DNA from: Clostridium ljungdahlii DSM 13528
Lineage (GTDB): Bacteria; Bacillota; Clostridia; Clostridiales; Clostridiaceae
Reading direction: 5' to 3'
Assembly (NCBI RefSeq): GCF_000143685.1
Contig: NC_014328.1
Span: 4,566,066 to 4,630,065, forward strand
Length of the DNA: 64,000 nt
Positions 43,126 through 53,049 of this stretch are shown here, piece by piece; position 1 is the first letter of the stretch; every line of letters starts with the position of its first letter. The notes beneath the pieces were generated by a model. The model was given only the letters and a program-made list of their open reading frames with translations. It made no database searches and was not told the DNA's origin. A program made the translations under genes and the position numbers.

Positions 43126-45021
43126 TCAGAAGATCAATTCTATAAGTTCCTCAATATTTGATACAGCCTTAATTTCTATATCCTTAATATCAGTAGGTAC
43201 TTCTTTTAAATTTTCTACAGGTAGTAACATTGTCTTTATTCCCTTTCTCCTAGCACCATAAGCTTTTTCAAATATTCCACCTACAGGTTTTATCTTTCCT
43301 CTTAAAGATATCTCTCCTGTTACAGCTACATCTTGCCTTAAAGGTTTTTGTAAAAGGGCGCTTATAATACATACTGTAATAGCAGCTCCTGCTGAAGGAC
43401 CATCAATCCTTCCTCCGCCTATTACATTTACATGGATATCATAATCACTCATATCTTTATCTGTTATTTTTCTTATAACTGAAGCTGCATTAAATACAGA
43501 ATCTTTTGCCATACTTCCTGCTGTATCATTAAATCTTACAATTCCCTTGCCTTTTTCTTTAGCTTCAAATGTAACAGCTTCTATCTCTATAGTAGAGCCT
43601 ATATATCCACTTACTCCTAATCCATAAATATGGCCAATTTCATAGGTAGACTTTGAAGGCACTTCTTCAAAAGGTACAAATCTACTTATAGATATAACCT
43701 TCTTTAAATCCTCTACTGAAATTTTAACTTTATCATTTAAATCACTTATTCCATTATTATAAAGTACATACCCATAGACATCTGATAATATGTTAATAGC
43801 TTTTCTACCTTCAATTGTATATTTACTTATAAGTTCAGAAACCCCACTCTCAATTTCAATATTAAGTTTTTCAGCGGCATCTTCCACTATTCTCTGTATG
43901 TCCTTCACAGAAAGCGGCTCAAAATAAACCTCAGTACATCTTGATCTAAGGGCAGGATTTATTTCACTTGGCTCTCTAGTTGTAGCTCCTATAAGTAAAA
44001 AATCTGCAGGAGCTCCCTTTTCAAATAAATACTTTATATACTTAGGTATATTCTCATCATCTGGATCATAATATGAAGATGAAAACTCAACTCTTTTATC
44101 TTCCAGTACTTTTAGCAACTTATTCTGGAGCATTTCATCCAATTCTCCTATTTCATCAATGAAAAGAACTCCACCATGAGCTTCTGTAACAAGTCCAGGT
44201 TTTGGTTCTGGTACTCCTACTTCCGCTAAGTCTCTCTTAGTTCCTTGATATATAGGGTCATGTACAGATCCAAGAAGTGGATTTGTAATTTCCCTAGGAT
44301 CCCACCTTAAAGTACTTCCATCTACCTCTACAAACTTAGCATCTTTTCTAAAAGGTGTAAATTTTAACTTTTTTGCTTCTTCTAAAGCAATTCTAGCTGC
44401 TGTAGTTTTCCCTACTCCCGGCGGCCCATATAAAATTATATGCTGCGGATATGGTGATGCTATTTTAGACAGTATAGACTTTATAGCTCTCTCTTGGCCA
44501 ATTATTTCATCAAAAGTTTCTGGTCTTAGAAGTTTTTGAATGTTTTTGCTAAGCCCCTTAGAATCCAGTACCTCAAGTTGAGCATACTTTTTCAAGGTTT
44601 TTGCGTTTTCAGGTCCTTTTCGCTTTTTTATAATACTGAGTCTAACCTCATCCATATATTTGTCCTGATGTTCTGTAAGGTTTTTCTCTACTTCCTTTTC
44701 AATCTTAGTTCTTACATATCTTTCTGCTAATGTTTCTGCTATCCAATTGTTGGTGCTTTCTAGTGCATCATATACATTTGATTCATCTGGTATCTCAGTT
44801 AATCCTTTTCCATCACTAACTATTTTATTTAGAGCATATATTCTTTCAAATAAATTCTCACTATTCATATAGCCTTTTAAATTATACCTTACTACTCTGG
44901 CATTCACAGTACCTTTATCCATTATCTTTTTCAAAAGATCATATAAAACTTTTACTTGAGTATTTATTGGAATAGAATCATTTAATTCCCTATTTAATCC
45001 ATCAACAAATTGTAATTTCAC
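43126..45021 (-). CDS. lonC: Sporulation-associated Lon-family protease (LonC type)
   Basis: A 631-residue ATP-dependent serine protease. It lacks the long Lon N-domain and instead has a unique 180-residue N-terminal region (LNRELNDSIPINTQVKVLYD). The AAA module follows (Walker A ILYGPPGVGKTTAARIALEE, Walker B GGVLFIDEIGEL), then the Lon proteolytic domain with catalytic Ser in GGGRIDGPSAGAAI and Lys in GKIKPVGGIFEKAYGARRKG. This architecture fits the LonB-related LonC family, restricted to a subset of spore-forming Firmicutes, so a sporulation role is inferred. GGAGG lies upstream. It follows rplI by 12 bp. Confidence 0.9.
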   Translation of the reverse strand: MKLQFVDGLNRELNDSIPINTQVKVLYDLLKKIMDKGTVNARVVRYNLKGYMNSENLFERIYALNKIVSDGKGLTEIPDESNVYDALESTNNWIAETLAERYVRTKIEKEVEKNLTEHQDKYMDEVRLSIIKKRKGPENAKTLKKYAQLEVLDSKGLSKNIQKLLRPETFDEIIGQERAIKSILSKIASPYPQHIILYGPPGVGKTTAARIALEEAKKLKFTPFRKDAKFVEVDGSTLRWDPREITNPLLGSVHDPIYQGTKRDLAEVGVPEPKPGLVTEAHGGVLFIDEIGELDEMLQNKLLKVLEDKRVEFSSSYYDPDDENIPKYIKYLFEKGAPADFLLIGATTREPSEINPALRSRCTEVYFEPLSVKDIQRIVEDAAEKLNIEIESGVSELISKYTIEGRKAINILSDVYGYVLYNNGISDLNDKVKISVEDLKKVISISRFVPFEEVPSKSTYEIGHIYGLGVSGYIGSTIEIEAVTFEAKEKGKGIVRFNDTAGSMAKDSVFNAASVIRKITDKDMSDYDIHVNVIGGGRIDGPSAGAAITVCIISALLQKPLRQDVAVTGEISLRGKIKPVGGIFEKAYGARRKGIKTMLLPVENLKEVPTDIKDIEIKAVSNIEELIELIF

Positions 45022-45033
45022 AAATTTTCCTCC

Positions 45034-45477
45034 TTATTTCTCTGCAATAACTACTTTTATTTTAGTGGATATCTCAGGATACAATTTAACTTCTACATCA
45101 TAGGTACCAAGTTGTCTTATGTTGTTAACTGCTATTTTCTTTTTATCCACATTTATATGAAATTTTTTGTTTAATTCATCTGAAATGTCTTTTCCTGTTA
45201 TTGATCCAAACAACCTTCCATTTTCCCCTGATTTTACAGTTAGTTTTATCTCTTTGCCCTTTAAGCTAGCAGCAAGTTTTTGTGCTGCTTCTATTTCAGC
45301 AAGTTTTTCTTTTCTCTCTGCTTCCTTTTTGTTATTCAATATATGAAGATTTGACTGATTTGCTTCTTCTGCAACTCCCCTTGGTATTAAATAATTTCTA
45401 GCATATCCATCTGAAGCATTTATTACTTGCCCTTTTTTCCCTAAAGTTTTTACGTCCTTTAATAATATAACTTTCAT
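45034..45477 (-). CDS. rplI: 50S ribosomal protein L9
   Basis: A 147-residue ribosomal protein with the two-lobed L9 structure. The N-terminal RNA-binding lobe is [37 protein letters not shown] long connecting helix follows ([18 protein letters not shown]). The C-terminal lobe includes [16 protein letters not shown]. It begins immediately after the gdpP stop codon, so the two are translationally coupled, an order seen widely in Firmicutes (gdpP-rplI-lon/dnaB). Confidence 0.98.
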   Translation of the reverse strand: MKVILLKDVKTLGKKGQVINASDGYARNYLIPRGVAEEANQSNLHILNNKKEAERKEKLAEIEAAQKLAASLKGKEIKLTVKSGENGRLFGSITGKDISDELNKKFHINVDKKKIAVNNIRQLGTYDVEVKLYPEISTKIKVVIAEK

Positions 45478-47463
45478 CTATTCTTCACTCTCCTCAGTAT
45501 ATTCATTTATAGCCTCATCTAATTTTTCTATAGCCTCATCTATGGTTACAGATTCTAATTTAGCTCCTGCCATAGTCATATGTCCTCCCCCTCCTAGGCC
45601 TTCAAGTATAATTTGAACATTTATATCCCCTAAGGATCTAGCACTAATAAATACTTCATCTTTTATTTTAACAAAAACAAAGGATGCTTGAATACCTGTA
45701 ATATTTAGTAGCTCATCTGCTGCTTGGGCAACTAATAATAAATTTGCCATTTCTGGGGGACATACTGCTATAGCAATACCATTATTTATCTTTGCTGATT
45801 TTATAATTTCAGCTCTCTTTAAATAAGTTTCAAAATCATAGGAAAAAAGCTTTTTTATATCTATGGTGTCTGCTCCCAATCTTCTTAAAAATGAAGCGGC
45901 TTCAAAAGTTCTTACACCAGTTTTAAAATAAAAATTCTTTGTATCCACACATATGCCTGCTAGAAGTGCTTCTGCCTCTATTGGCTTTATATTTGGTTTT
46001 TCTACCATATAAGGCAGCATTTCAGTAACCAATTCAGAGGTAGATGAAGCATAAGGTTCAATGTAACTTAAAAGAGAATTTTTAATGAGATCTGTAGTTC
46101 TTCTATGATGATCTATTATAACTATTCTATCAAACTTCTTAACTAATTGCATATTTTGTACATGTCCTTCACTATGTACATCTACAATTATAAGAAGGCT
46201 ATTTTCATCTATCTTATCTTCACAATTTTTGCTGTGTATAAAAACATTATCGTATTCCTTCTCTTCTTTTATCTTATCTAATATAACTTTTATGCTTTCA
46301 TTACTATCATCTAATATGATAAAGCATTCTTTATTCATTAAACTAACTACACTGCGAATTCCAACAGCAGATCCTAAACAATCTATATCTGGTTTCATGT
46401 GTCCAATTATAAATACATTTCTACTATCCTTTATTATATCTACAAGAGCCTGAGCTATTACCCTAGCCCTTACTTTTGTTCTTTTTTCAATTTCCTTAGT
46501 CTTTCCTCCATAAAACAAAAGTTTATCTCCATTTTTTACAACTGCCTGGTCTCCTCCACGTCCTAGTGCCAATTCCTTAGCCGATACTGCATATTTTTCA
46601 TTCTCCAAGGGAGTATCACCACCCCTGCCAATTCCAATACTTAAAGTTACTGCAAGTTTATTTCCCATATTTATTTCTCTAATAGTATCAAGTATTTCAA
46701 ATTTCTTTTCCATTTCTTTTTCTATGTACTTATTTTGTATGCAAAATACATATTTATTTGATTCATACTTTCTTATCATAGCATTTAAATTCTGAGCATA
46801 ACTATTTATAGTTCTTTCTATTTCAGCTATTATAAGTGGTCTATCATCTTCTTCCATAGGCTTTACTACATCATCAAAATTGTCCACTTCCATTAACATT
46901 ACTGCATCTTTGTTTGCATTTACTGAATTCATAATTTTAAAGGGTTTTGTTACATCATAGAAATATAAGAGCATAATTTTATCTTTAGAGTTTTCTGAAG
47001 TATCAACTATATTAGTATATATATCATAATATTTGTCCTTAATCTTTATATATCTAAATATAGTTTCCTTTCCATTTGCCACCTGCTTAACATTAAAATC
47101 TCTTACCACATTCTTAATATTTTGACCTAGTATATCCTTTCCTTCTAGTATGGAGGAAAAGTTTTGATTATACCAGAGTACATCACCGGTGATTTTTATT
47201 ATAACAAGTGGGAAAGGAAGCTTTACAAGTGTATTTCTGGTAGCTATATCAAGTTGAGATGAAAAATCTTCTATAAACTTTTTCCACTTACTCTTTTTAT
47301 ATTCGGTATTTTTTACATTGTAAATTACAAGAAATGCATATAGACAGATAGCTATAATTCCTACTATCATATGCCCATATGCCATCAATATTAAAATAAG
47401 AAGAGCAATTATCACCATGTACACTTTATTACCCTTTATAAAGTAATTGTACTTATTATCCAT
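45478..47463 (-). CDS. gdpP: Cyclic-di-AMP phosphodiesterase GdpP
   Basis: A 661-residue membrane phosphodiesterase that hydrolyses c-di-AMP and so tunes potassium and wall homeostasis. Two N-terminal membrane helices (about 13-50) are followed by a PAS-like domain ([21 protein letters not shown]). A degenerate GGDEF domain comes next, its active site altered ([23 protein letters not shown]). The DHH/DHHA1 catalytic part has [36 protein letters not shown] and the terminal [15 protein letters not shown]. The length matches GdpP. It follows the DUF2232 protein gene by 18 bp and abuts rplI. Confidence 0.95.
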   Translation of the reverse strand: MDNKYNYFIKGNKVYMVIIALLILILMAYGHMIVGIIAICLYAFLVIYNVKNTEYKKSKWKKFIEDFSSQLDIATRNTLVKLPFPLVIIKITGDVLWYNQNFSSILEGKDILGQNIKNVVRDFNVKQVANGKETIFRYIKIKDKYYDIYTNIVDTSENSKDKIMLLYFYDVTKPFKIMNSVNANKDAVMLMEVDNFDDVVKPMEEDDRPLIIAEIERTINSYAQNLNAMIRKYESNKYVFCIQNKYIEKEMEKKFEILDTIREINMGNKLAVTLSIGIGRGGDTPLENEKYAVSAKELALGRGGDQAVVKNGDKLLFYGGKTKEIEKRTKVRARVIAQALVDIIKDSRNVFIIGHMKPDIDCLGSAVGIRSVVSLMNKECFIILDDSNESIKVILDKIKEEKEYDNVFIHSKNCEDKIDENSLLIIVDVHSEGHVQNMQLVKKFDRIVIIDHHRRTTDLIKNSLLSYIEPYASSTSELVTEMLPYMVEKPNIKPIEAEALLAGICVDTKNFYFKTGVRTFEAASFLRRLGADTIDIKKLFSYDFETYLKRAEIIKSAKINNGIAIAVCPPEMANLLLVAQAADELLNITGIQASFVFVKIKDEVFISARSLGDINVQIILEGLGGGGHMTMAGAKLESVTIDEAIEKLDEAINEYTEESEE

Positions 47464-47481
47464 TAAATGAGCCCCCAGTTA

Positions 47482-48468
47482 CTATTTTTTCAATTTTCTA
47501 TAAGGGTCTAGTTTTCTAAAGTCAAATACCATGTCTATAAATCCAGCCAAGCCATACACTAGGGACAGCTTAGTCATAACTGTAAATACTATAATCAAAA
47601 CAATAATTTTTTTAGATACCTTATACCTATTCATAAGATAGTATGTAATCAATGATACTCCATCTAGTAAAAATACAAGTTCAAGTATAAGTCCTGAAGA
47701 ATTAATTAAATACTGTCCAATTGCCATGTTGTTTCTGTTAAATAATATTCCTAAAACAAGTATAACACCAACTAATGTTCCTATTCTTGTATTCATATAC
47801 CATTGATTAAAAGGTTTTGCTTCATTAACTTCATATTTTAACTTTTTAAGCACAACCCTTGTTATTGTGTAATTTAGATATGCCAAAATAACTGAACTAG
47901 CTATAATTACTCCTGGAATAAGTCTCATAATATATTCTGGTGTAAACATCTTAATTAAATCTTCTATAGGTGCCAGTTGACTGCTGGATACGCCTGCCTG
48001 CTGATAAATACTTTTACTTATTTCCATGGACTGGTTGAAATTTTTCACTATTTTACTTACAAAACCATATATTCCATCATTACTCATTAAAGTTATGTAT
48101 ATAGTGGTATAGATTGTTGTTCCTAAAGCCATTGCTATGGAAAGAAAGATAATTGTAGTTCCAAAATTTTTTTTATTTTTCACACAATATCCTAGTACAA
48201 CTCCCGTAAATCCAACCATTATCATTGAAGATATTGCATATATAGGATTGTAAAACATTGCTATAAATATACCACTAGCTATTACAGAAATCAAAGTAAC
48301 CTTATAATTATGCCTAATATACAAAATCGTTATAGGTATTGGTACTATAAAATTAGCAACTAAGGAAGCTATAGGTACATATATGTTTACAAGCATTATT
48401 ATTACTGTAAGTGCTATGGTAAGCCCTGCTTCTGCTAAGGCTCTTGTGTTATATGTCTTATTCTGCAT
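47482..48468 (-). CDS. YybS-like membrane protein (DUF2232)
   Basis: A 328-residue polytopic membrane protein with about eight hydrophobic segments. The start MQNKTYNTRALAEAGLTIAL is chosen because GGAGG lies 5 nt upstream; the ATG four codons earlier overlaps the preceding gene stop. The pattern of repeated transport-like helices and its place immediately before gdpP and rplI correspond to YybS of Bacillus subtilis, which lies in the same neighbourhood. The function of YybS is not established. No catalytic motif is visible. Confidence 0.82.
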   Translation of the reverse strand: MQNKTYNTRALAEAGLTIALTVIIMLVNIYVPIASLVANFIVPIPITILYIRHNYKVTLISVIASGIFIAMFYNPIYAISSMIMVGFTGVVLGYCVKNKKNFGTTIIFLSIAMALGTTIYTTIYITLMSNDGIYGFVSKIVKNFNQSMEISKSIYQQAGVSSSQLAPIEDLIKMFTPEYIMRLIPGVIIASSVILAYLNYTITRVVLKKLKYEVNEAKPFNQWYMNTRIGTLVGVILVLGILFNRNNMAIGQYLINSSGLILELVFLLDGVSLITYYLMNRYKVSKKIIVLIIVFTVMTKLSLVYGLAGFIDMVFDFRKLDPYRKLKK

Positions 48469-48479
48469 TTTTACCTCCA

Positions 48480-48797
48480 TTATTCCCTTTCTTTGAGATA
48501 ACTATATAGTTTACTTAAATCTTTGCCATCCTTTTCTATTTTGTCTTCTTCAATTATACCAATTTTCAATTTCTTTTTCATAGTTTGATCTACTGATTTA
48601 TGTGAATAACCAAGCCTCTCTGCAAGTAAATATAATACTATTATTCCCCCGGAAATACAGTCTAGTATGGATTCTTGTGCTACATTACTGCCTCTTGTAA
48701 GCAATTTAAAAAAATCTGCTACTATACATAAAAGATTAGCCTTTAAATCTTCTATTATCTTAACATTATACATTATGTTGAAATTTTCTTTTTTCAT
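48480..48797 (-). CDS. MazG-like family protein
   Basis: A 105-residue helical protein. The NVKIIEDLKANLLCIVADFF segment and SILDCISGGIIVLYLLAERLGYSHKSVDQTM correspond to the MazG-like family found in clostridia near rpsR and gdpP. The acidic metal-binding E-x-x-E...E-x-x-D pattern of true MazG pyrophosphatases is incomplete (D-x-x-S-G-G), so nucleotide hydrolysis is uncertain. GGAGGA lies upstream. The stop codon overlaps the region of the DUF2232 start, suggesting coupling. Confidence 0.75.
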   Translation of the reverse strand: MKKENFNIMYNVKIIEDLKANLLCIVADFFKLLTRGSNVAQESILDCISGGIIVLYLLAERLGYSHKSVDQTMKKKLKIGIIEEDKIEKDGKDLSKLYSYLKERE

Positions 48798-48928
48798 ACA
48801 ATCATCCTCCTAGCCTTTAATTATATTTTAGTTGCTTTCATAGCTTTATGCAATAAATTAACATTGATTATGCTGCCAAATCATACATAAATTAAATCTA
48901 TAGTAAAAAAACTAAATATAATTTAAAA

Positions 48929-48956
48929 AAAGTGAAGAATAAAAATTCTTCACTTT
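48929..48956 (-). terminator. Terminator of the rpsF-ssb-rpsR operon
   Basis: A perfect 12-bp stem AAAGTGAAGAAT/ATTCTTCACTTT with a four-base loop, followed by T-run on the minus strand, 6 bp after the rpsR stop. Confidence 0.9.
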
Positions 48957-48961
48957 ATAAA

Positions 48962-49219
48962 CTACTCTGTTGTAAATGGCAGTAAAGCTATGTTTCTAGC
49001 TCTCTTTATAGCTACTGTAAGTTCTCTTTGATGTTTTGCACAGTTTCCAGAAATTCTCCTTGGAAGGATTTTTCCTCTTTCTGTAACATATTTTCTTAAT
49101 TTATTTATATCTTTATAATCTATAAATTCAGATTTGTCCATACAAAAAGCACAAACTTTTCTCTTAGCTCTTCTCATTTTGCCGGAATTTCTTCTTCCGC
49201 CTTCTCTATTATTTGCCAT
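48962..49219 (-). CDS. rpsR: 30S ribosomal protein S18
   Basis: An 85-residue ribosomal protein with the conserved core [20 protein letters not shown] and [20 protein letters not shown]. The N-terminus is an Arg/Gly-rich extension. It retains the Cys pair CAFC of the zinc-associated S18 form. It is the last gene of the rpsF-ssb-rpsR operon and ends at a strong terminator. Confidence 0.98.
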   Translation of the reverse strand: MANNREGGRRNSGKMRRAKRKVCAFCMDKSEFIDYKDINKLRKYVTERGKILPRRISGNCAKHQRELTVAIKRARNIALLPFTTE

Positions 49220-49240
49220 AATGCTTTCCCCTCCTTACTT

Positions 49241-49681
49241 TTAAAAAGGTATATCTCCATCATCTACTGGAGTAATATCCTCTCCATAAATATTCTCATC
49301 AAAGTTTTGAGTTTTTCCAAAATTTTCAGATGAAGTTTGATTATATGAGTTCTTTGCAGATTTCTCTCCCCATTCTAGGAATTGAACTTCTTCTGCAATA
49401 ACCTCAGTAACATATCTTCTAGTACCGTCTTTAGCTTCATAATTTCTAGTCTGGATTCTACCACTAATACCTATAAGTTTTCCTTTACTCATATAATTTG
49501 CAGTAGATTCAGCTTGTTTTCCCCATACAACTATAGGGATAAAATCTGCCTCTTTTTGCCCATCTTTAGAAAATCTCCTATCAACGGCTATAGTAAAAGT
49601 GGTAACTGCTGTACCATTTCCTGGTGTAAATCTCAATTCTGGATCTTTGGTTAATCTTCCAATTAAAACAACCTTATTCAA
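49241..49681 (-). CDS. ssb: Single-stranded DNA-binding protein
   Basis: A 146-residue SSB with an N-terminal OB fold ([43 protein letters not shown]). A flexible Asn/Ser-rich linker follows, and the acidic tip [11 protein letters not shown] binds partner proteins. It lies between rpsF and rpsR, 12 bp after rpsF, the conserved order in Firmicutes. GGTGGTG precedes the start. Confidence 0.98.
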   Translation of the reverse strand: MNKVVLIGRLTKDPELRFTPGNGTAVTTFTIAVDRRFSKDGQKEADFIPIVVWGKQAESTANYMSKGKLIGISGRIQTRNYEAKDGTRRYVTEVIAEEVQFLEWGEKSAKNSYNQTSSENFGKTQNFDENIYGEDITPVDDGDIPF

Positions 49682-49693
49682 TCAAAACACCAC

Positions 49694-49981
49694 CTATTTT
49701 TCATCCTTTACTATTATATGTCTTATAACTGTATCTGTAATCCTGAATACTCTGTCTAACTCTTTTGGTAATTTAGGATCAGCATTAAAATTTATTAAGG
49801 TATAATATCCTTCGTTAACTTTGTTTATTTCATAGGCAAGTTTTCTCTTACCCCAAACATCAACGTTTTCTATTACTCCTCCACCATTTTCTATTACACC
49901 CTTAAACTTTTCTATGTTAGCTTTGCAAGCTTCTTCATCTAATGATGGTTGTAATATAAATATAGTTTCATACTTACTCAT
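49694..49981 (-). CDS. rpsF: 30S ribosomal protein S6
   Basis: A 95-residue ribosomal protein. The start MSKYETIFILQPSLDEEACK is set by GGAGGTGG 5 nt upstream; the longer frame upstream is not translated from a usable site. The S6 fold shows NVDVWGKRKLAYEINKVNEG and the C-terminal RVFRITDTVIRHIIVK. It is the first gene of the rpsF-ssb-rpsR operon. Confidence 0.97.
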   Translation of the reverse strand: MSKYETIFILQPSLDEEACKANIEKFKGVIENGGGVIENVDVWGKRKLAYEINKVNEGYYTLINFNADPKLPKELDRVFRITDTVIRHIIVKDEK

Positions 49982-50085
49982 TGATTCCACCTCCTCCCTT
50001 TGGGCTAATGGCTGTGATTTCACAGCAGGGACTACAGTTATTCATTTTACTACTTTTTTAACATTAAATCAATTAATTTTTTTAA

Positions 50086-50298
50086 TTATTGTGTCTCTTT
50101 TTCATCAGGTGAATTTTGCTTAATTATTTTTTTTACACTTTTCTCAAATTTATTTCTTGGAAGCATAACTATTCTTCCACATCCACAGCACTTAATCTTT
50201 ATATCTGCCCCAAGTCTTATTACTTCCCACTCATTACTACCGCAAGGATGTCCTTTCTTCATTTCAACTACATCACCAATGTAATAAACTTTTTTCAT
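50086..50298 (-). CDS. DUF951 protein, possible zinc-binding
   Basis: A 70-residue protein of the DUF951 family. MKKVYYIGDVVEMKKGHPCG, NEWEVIRLGADIKIKCCGCG and RIVMLPRNKFEKSVKKI make up nearly the whole domain. The His-Pro-Cys-Gly and Cys-Cys-Gly-Cys-Gly groups form a likely zinc knuckle. It lies 3 bp after mscS and is probably co-transcribed with it, followed by rpsF. A nucleic-acid role is possible but not shown. Confidence 0.85.
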   Translation of the reverse strand: MKKVYYIGDVVEMKKGHPCGSNEWEVIRLGADIKIKCCGCGRIVMLPRNKFEKSVKKIIKQNSPDEKETQ

Positions 50299-50301
50299 GT
50301 A

Positions 50302-51192
50302 CTATTCCCCCTTTAAATTTTTTATTACTAAATAAGGAGTTTTTATGTTTTCCTTTTTTAAAGTTTCTCCTATTTCTCTTCTAAGTTTCATCTCCATATC
50401 CCACTGTGTCATAGCCTTAGCCTTACCAGCTACTCTAATGGTTACTCTGTTATCTTTTATATTTGTTATTCCCTGAACAGTAGGTGCTTGGGTAATTGAA
50501 CTATTTTCTTTGGCAAAATTCTCACACAATTGTGTCATTATTTCTATGACTTTTTGAATATCCTCATCATAAGAAATTTCCACATCTACTGTAATTCTTA
50601 TGCTCCCCTTAGAATGATTGGTTACTTTTGAAATGAGTCCATTAGGTATTATATGAAGATCTCCATTAAAATCCCTTACTTTAGTAACTCTAAGCTCCAT
50701 ACTTTCTACGATGCCACTTTTATCATCTATACTTATGTAATCCCCTACGGAAAATTGATCCTCAAATAATATAAAAAATCCATTTATAATGTCTTTTATA
50801 ATGCTTTGAGCACCTAATCCAACAGCCACACCTCCTATTCCTGCAAAAGTTAAACCAGTTACACCTACTTTAGGTGATATGACTGTAATTATTGTAAATA
50901 TTCCAAAAAAGTATACTGAATACCTTAATACACTTTTTAAAATAGCTCCTATAGTTTTAGCTCTTTTATCATTCAATGAAATTCTAAAATCTTTCTGCCT
51001 TGAAACATATCTATTTATTATTTTGTTTCCTAGTTTAACGATGAGATACATAACTATAAGTATAAATATCACTTTAATAATTATCCAAACAAAATTATAC
51101 ATAGCTTGTGTGGATATGGATAATTTACCTATACTAATATTATCTCCATACATACTAACTTTAAGAAAAGAAAAAACACCACTTTCTTTCAT
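50302..51192 (-). CDS. mscS: MscS-family mechanosensitive ion channel
   Basis: A 296-residue small-conductance mechanosensitive channel. Three N-terminal helices end in the pore-lining TM3 (GVTGLTFAGIGGVAVGLGAQSIIKDIINGFFILFEDQFSVGDYIS) with the Gly/Ala packing pattern. The beta domain (DKSGIVESMELRVTKVRDFNGDLHIIPNG) and the C-terminal alpha-beta domain follow, with WDMEMKLRREIGETLKKENI. GGAGG lies upstream of the ATG. It is downstream of the DUF3343 gene by 15 bp. It protects against hypo-osmotic shock. Confidence 0.94.
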   Translation of the reverse strand: MKESGVFSFLKVSMYGDNISIGKLSISTQAMYNFVWIIIKVIFILIVMYLIVKLGNKIINRYVSRQKDFRISLNDKRAKTIGAILKSVLRYSVYFFGIFTIITVISPKVGVTGLTFAGIGGVAVGLGAQSIIKDIINGFFILFEDQFSVGDYISIDDKSGIVESMELRVTKVRDFNGDLHIIPNGLISKVTNHSKGSIRITVDVEISYDEDIQKVIEIMTQLCENFAKENSSITQAPTVQGITNIKDNRVTIRVAGKAKAMTQWDMEMKLRREIGETLKKENIKTPYLVIKNLKGE

Positions 51193-51207
51193 GTTTTACC
51201 TCCAGAA

Positions 51208-51459
51208 TTATAAGCAAATTTGCTTATATCCTAAACTACTTCTTTCATAAATATTTTTAATAGTTAACTTTTCTTCATTTATCAAACTTTTTACTGTATC
51301 TATATCCTTACTGTCAATTTTTATACTTATACCACAGCTTTTAGTTATAACTATTGGTGTAGGCATTATATTTACGTCTATTCCCTGTTCTTTTAAAATT
51401 TTTTCCCCATTTATAGCTCCGTGAGTATTTTTAAAAGTTACTACATAATATTCTTTCAT
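51208..51459 (-). CDS. DUF3343 protein (putative Se/S carrier-like)
   Basis: An 83-residue protein beginning MKEYYVVTFKNTHGAINGEK, with ILKEQGIDVNIMPTPIVITKSCGISIKID. The P-x-P-x-x-I-x-x-S-C-G-I-S segment with one conserved cysteine matches DUF3343, sometimes described as a putative Se/S carrier. It precedes mscS by 15 bp on the same strand. No selenium gene is adjacent, so the name is tentative. Confidence 0.82.
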   Translation of the reverse strand: MKEYYVVTFKNTHGAINGEKILKEQGIDVNIMPTPIVITKSCGISIKIDSKDIDTVKSLINEEKLTIKNIYERSSLGYKQICL

Positions 51460-51675
51460 AATTATAATCTCAGTTTATTAAAGCTGAACCTCCTTGTAAA
51501 ATTTTACTATTATTTTATATACAACAACTCTAGATTACTTTATAATTATTGTATAAAGATTTACTTTTAGTGCATAATTTTAATAAAATTCTTTAAAACC
51601 AATACTTATTTTTTATATACTATTATATCAGAAATATGTTTTTTACGGATATATCATATAAACTTAACTAATAAT

Positions 51676-51783
51676 TTATCTGATAATTGCCTACTTACTA
51701 CCACGAACTCTGTGCAAGCAACTATCACCAAATCAAAGATTTGGGAATATCTGCTTTCCCCAATAAGTAGAATTTATTGATAA
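51676..51783 (-). repeat. Structured repeat element copy B (short form)
   Basis: A 108-bp element in an otherwise empty 450-bp gap between the DUF3343 and ytvI genes. In minus orientation it shares with copy C the left end TTATCAATAAAT, CTTA-TGGG-AAAGCA, the hairpin AAATC-TTT-GATTT, GTGATAGTTGCTT and the right end TATCAGATAA. It shares ACAGAGTTC and GTGG or TTGG with copy A. Stems CTACTTA/TAAGTAG, AAGCA/TGCTT and CCAAATC/GATTTGG pair here with base changes relative to copy C. The large stem-loop domain of copies A and C has been deleted. The rest of the gap (51460-51675, 51784-51915) is AT-rich and shows nothing else. Confidence 0.6.
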
Positions 51784-51915
51784 TCTAAATTGTAAAATCT
51801 ATATATCTAACAATATAATTATATAACAAAACACATTTTATTTTTATATAAACATAAAAAATATGTTTTATTTAATTTATTAATTAGAGAAAATCAAGAA
51901 GGGAGCTTTTAAATC

Positions 51916-52971
51916 GTGAATGAATTTATAAATAAAATAAATAGAATTAGTTTATTTATTATACTTTATACTATAATTTTCTTAGTATTCTTCAGTACAC
52001 TTAATTACACATTGCCATTTGTTTTAGCTTTTGCTTTTGCTCTAATACTAAAAAGGCCTACTATTTTTATTTCGAGAAAACTTAGAATCAACCATGCTCT
52101 ATCCTCTTTAATTACTACTATAATATTTTTTACCGTAATAATAACAGTACTATCATTTGGAATAACGGTAGTTACACAAGAAACTATACAATTAGGTAAA
52201 AACACTCAGCTATACATTTCTAGGAATTCTGATAACGTTTATAACTCTTTTTACAAATTACAAAAATACTATAATAACTTAGACCCTTATATAATAAATG
52301 CTTTAGAAAAAAACTTTACAAGTTTTATTACTAAATTATCAAATATAGCAGTAACTGTTTCAGGTAAATTAGTTTCTTCTTTAATAAACCTATTGACTAC
52401 AATTCCTTACATATTAATGGTAATATTTTTCACACTACTTGCCACATATTTTTTTACTAGAGATATGACTTCTTCTAAAATAAGTATGAATACTTTGATA
52501 CCGCAAAACAAAACAGATAAGATATTAAAAATATATAATGAAAGTAAACGGATGTTGGAAAATTACATACTATCCTATCTTATAATAATTTTAATAACTT
52601 TTTTGGAAACACTCATAGTATTTTCACTGTTTAAAATTAAATATGCCTTAATCCTCAGTATAATTTGTGCTATAGCAGACTTACTTCCTATTATAGGAAT
52701 TGGCGCTATATATTTACCTCTTGCTATTATTTATCTTGCAATATTTAATAATTACATCACATGCACGGGATTAATTATATCTTACATTTTGGTTTCAGTT
52801 ATAAGACAAATTATAGAACCTAAAATAGTTTCTTCATCTCTTGGTGTACATCCTGTAGCCGTATTAGCAGCGTTATTTATAGGCTTAAAAGCAGACGGAT
52901 TTATAGGCATAATATTTTGCATATTTTTAGTTGTATTTTTTAATATATTTCATAAATTAGACATGCTGTAA
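51916..52971 (+). CDS. ytvI: Sporulation membrane protein YtvI (AI-2E family permease)
   Basis: A 351-residue integral membrane protein with about eight helices arranged as in the AI-2E transporter superfamily: an N-terminal pair (LPFVLAFAFALILKRPTIFISRKLRINHALS), a soluble region (RNSDNVYNSFYKLQKYYNNL) and a C-terminal block (IICAIADLLPIIGIGAIYLP; RQIIEPKIVSSSLGVHPVAVLAALFIGLKADG). These match sporulation integral membrane protein YtvI. The start is GTG at 51916 with GGGAGC 9 nt upstream. It precedes yyaC by 78 bp with a 22-bp palindrome between. Its substrate is unknown. Confidence 0.88.
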   Translation: MNEFINKINRISLFIILYTIIFLVFFSTLNYTLPFVLAFAFALILKRPTIFISRKLRINHALSSLITTIIFFTVIITVLSFGITVVTQETIQLGKNTQLYISRNSDNVYNSFYKLQKYYNNLDPYIINALEKNFTSFITKLSNIAVTVSGKLVSSLINLLTTIPYILMVIFFTLLATYFFTRDMTSSKISMNTLIPQNKTDKILKIYNESKRMLENYILSYLIIILITFLETLIVFSLFKIKYALILSIICAIADLLPIIGIGAIYLPLAIIYLAIFNNYITCTGLIISYILVSVIRQIIEPKIVSSSLGVHPVAVLAALFIGLKADGFIGIIFCIFLVVFFNIFHKLDML

Positions 52972-52989
52972 AATTTTATAATAAAAAAT

Positions 52990-53011
52990 GTTAATTATAC
53001 GTATAATTAAC
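52990..53011. promoter_or_regulatory. 22-bp perfect palindrome between ytvI and yyaC
   Basis: GTTAATTATAC followed by GTATAATTAAC, with no spacer. With no T-run it is a poor terminator; it could be an operator in front of yyaC, whose AGGAGG site lies about 25 bp downstream. Confidence 0.4.
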
Positions 53012-53049
53012 CTCCATATGGCAAAAATCATAATATAGGAGGTTTTCTT

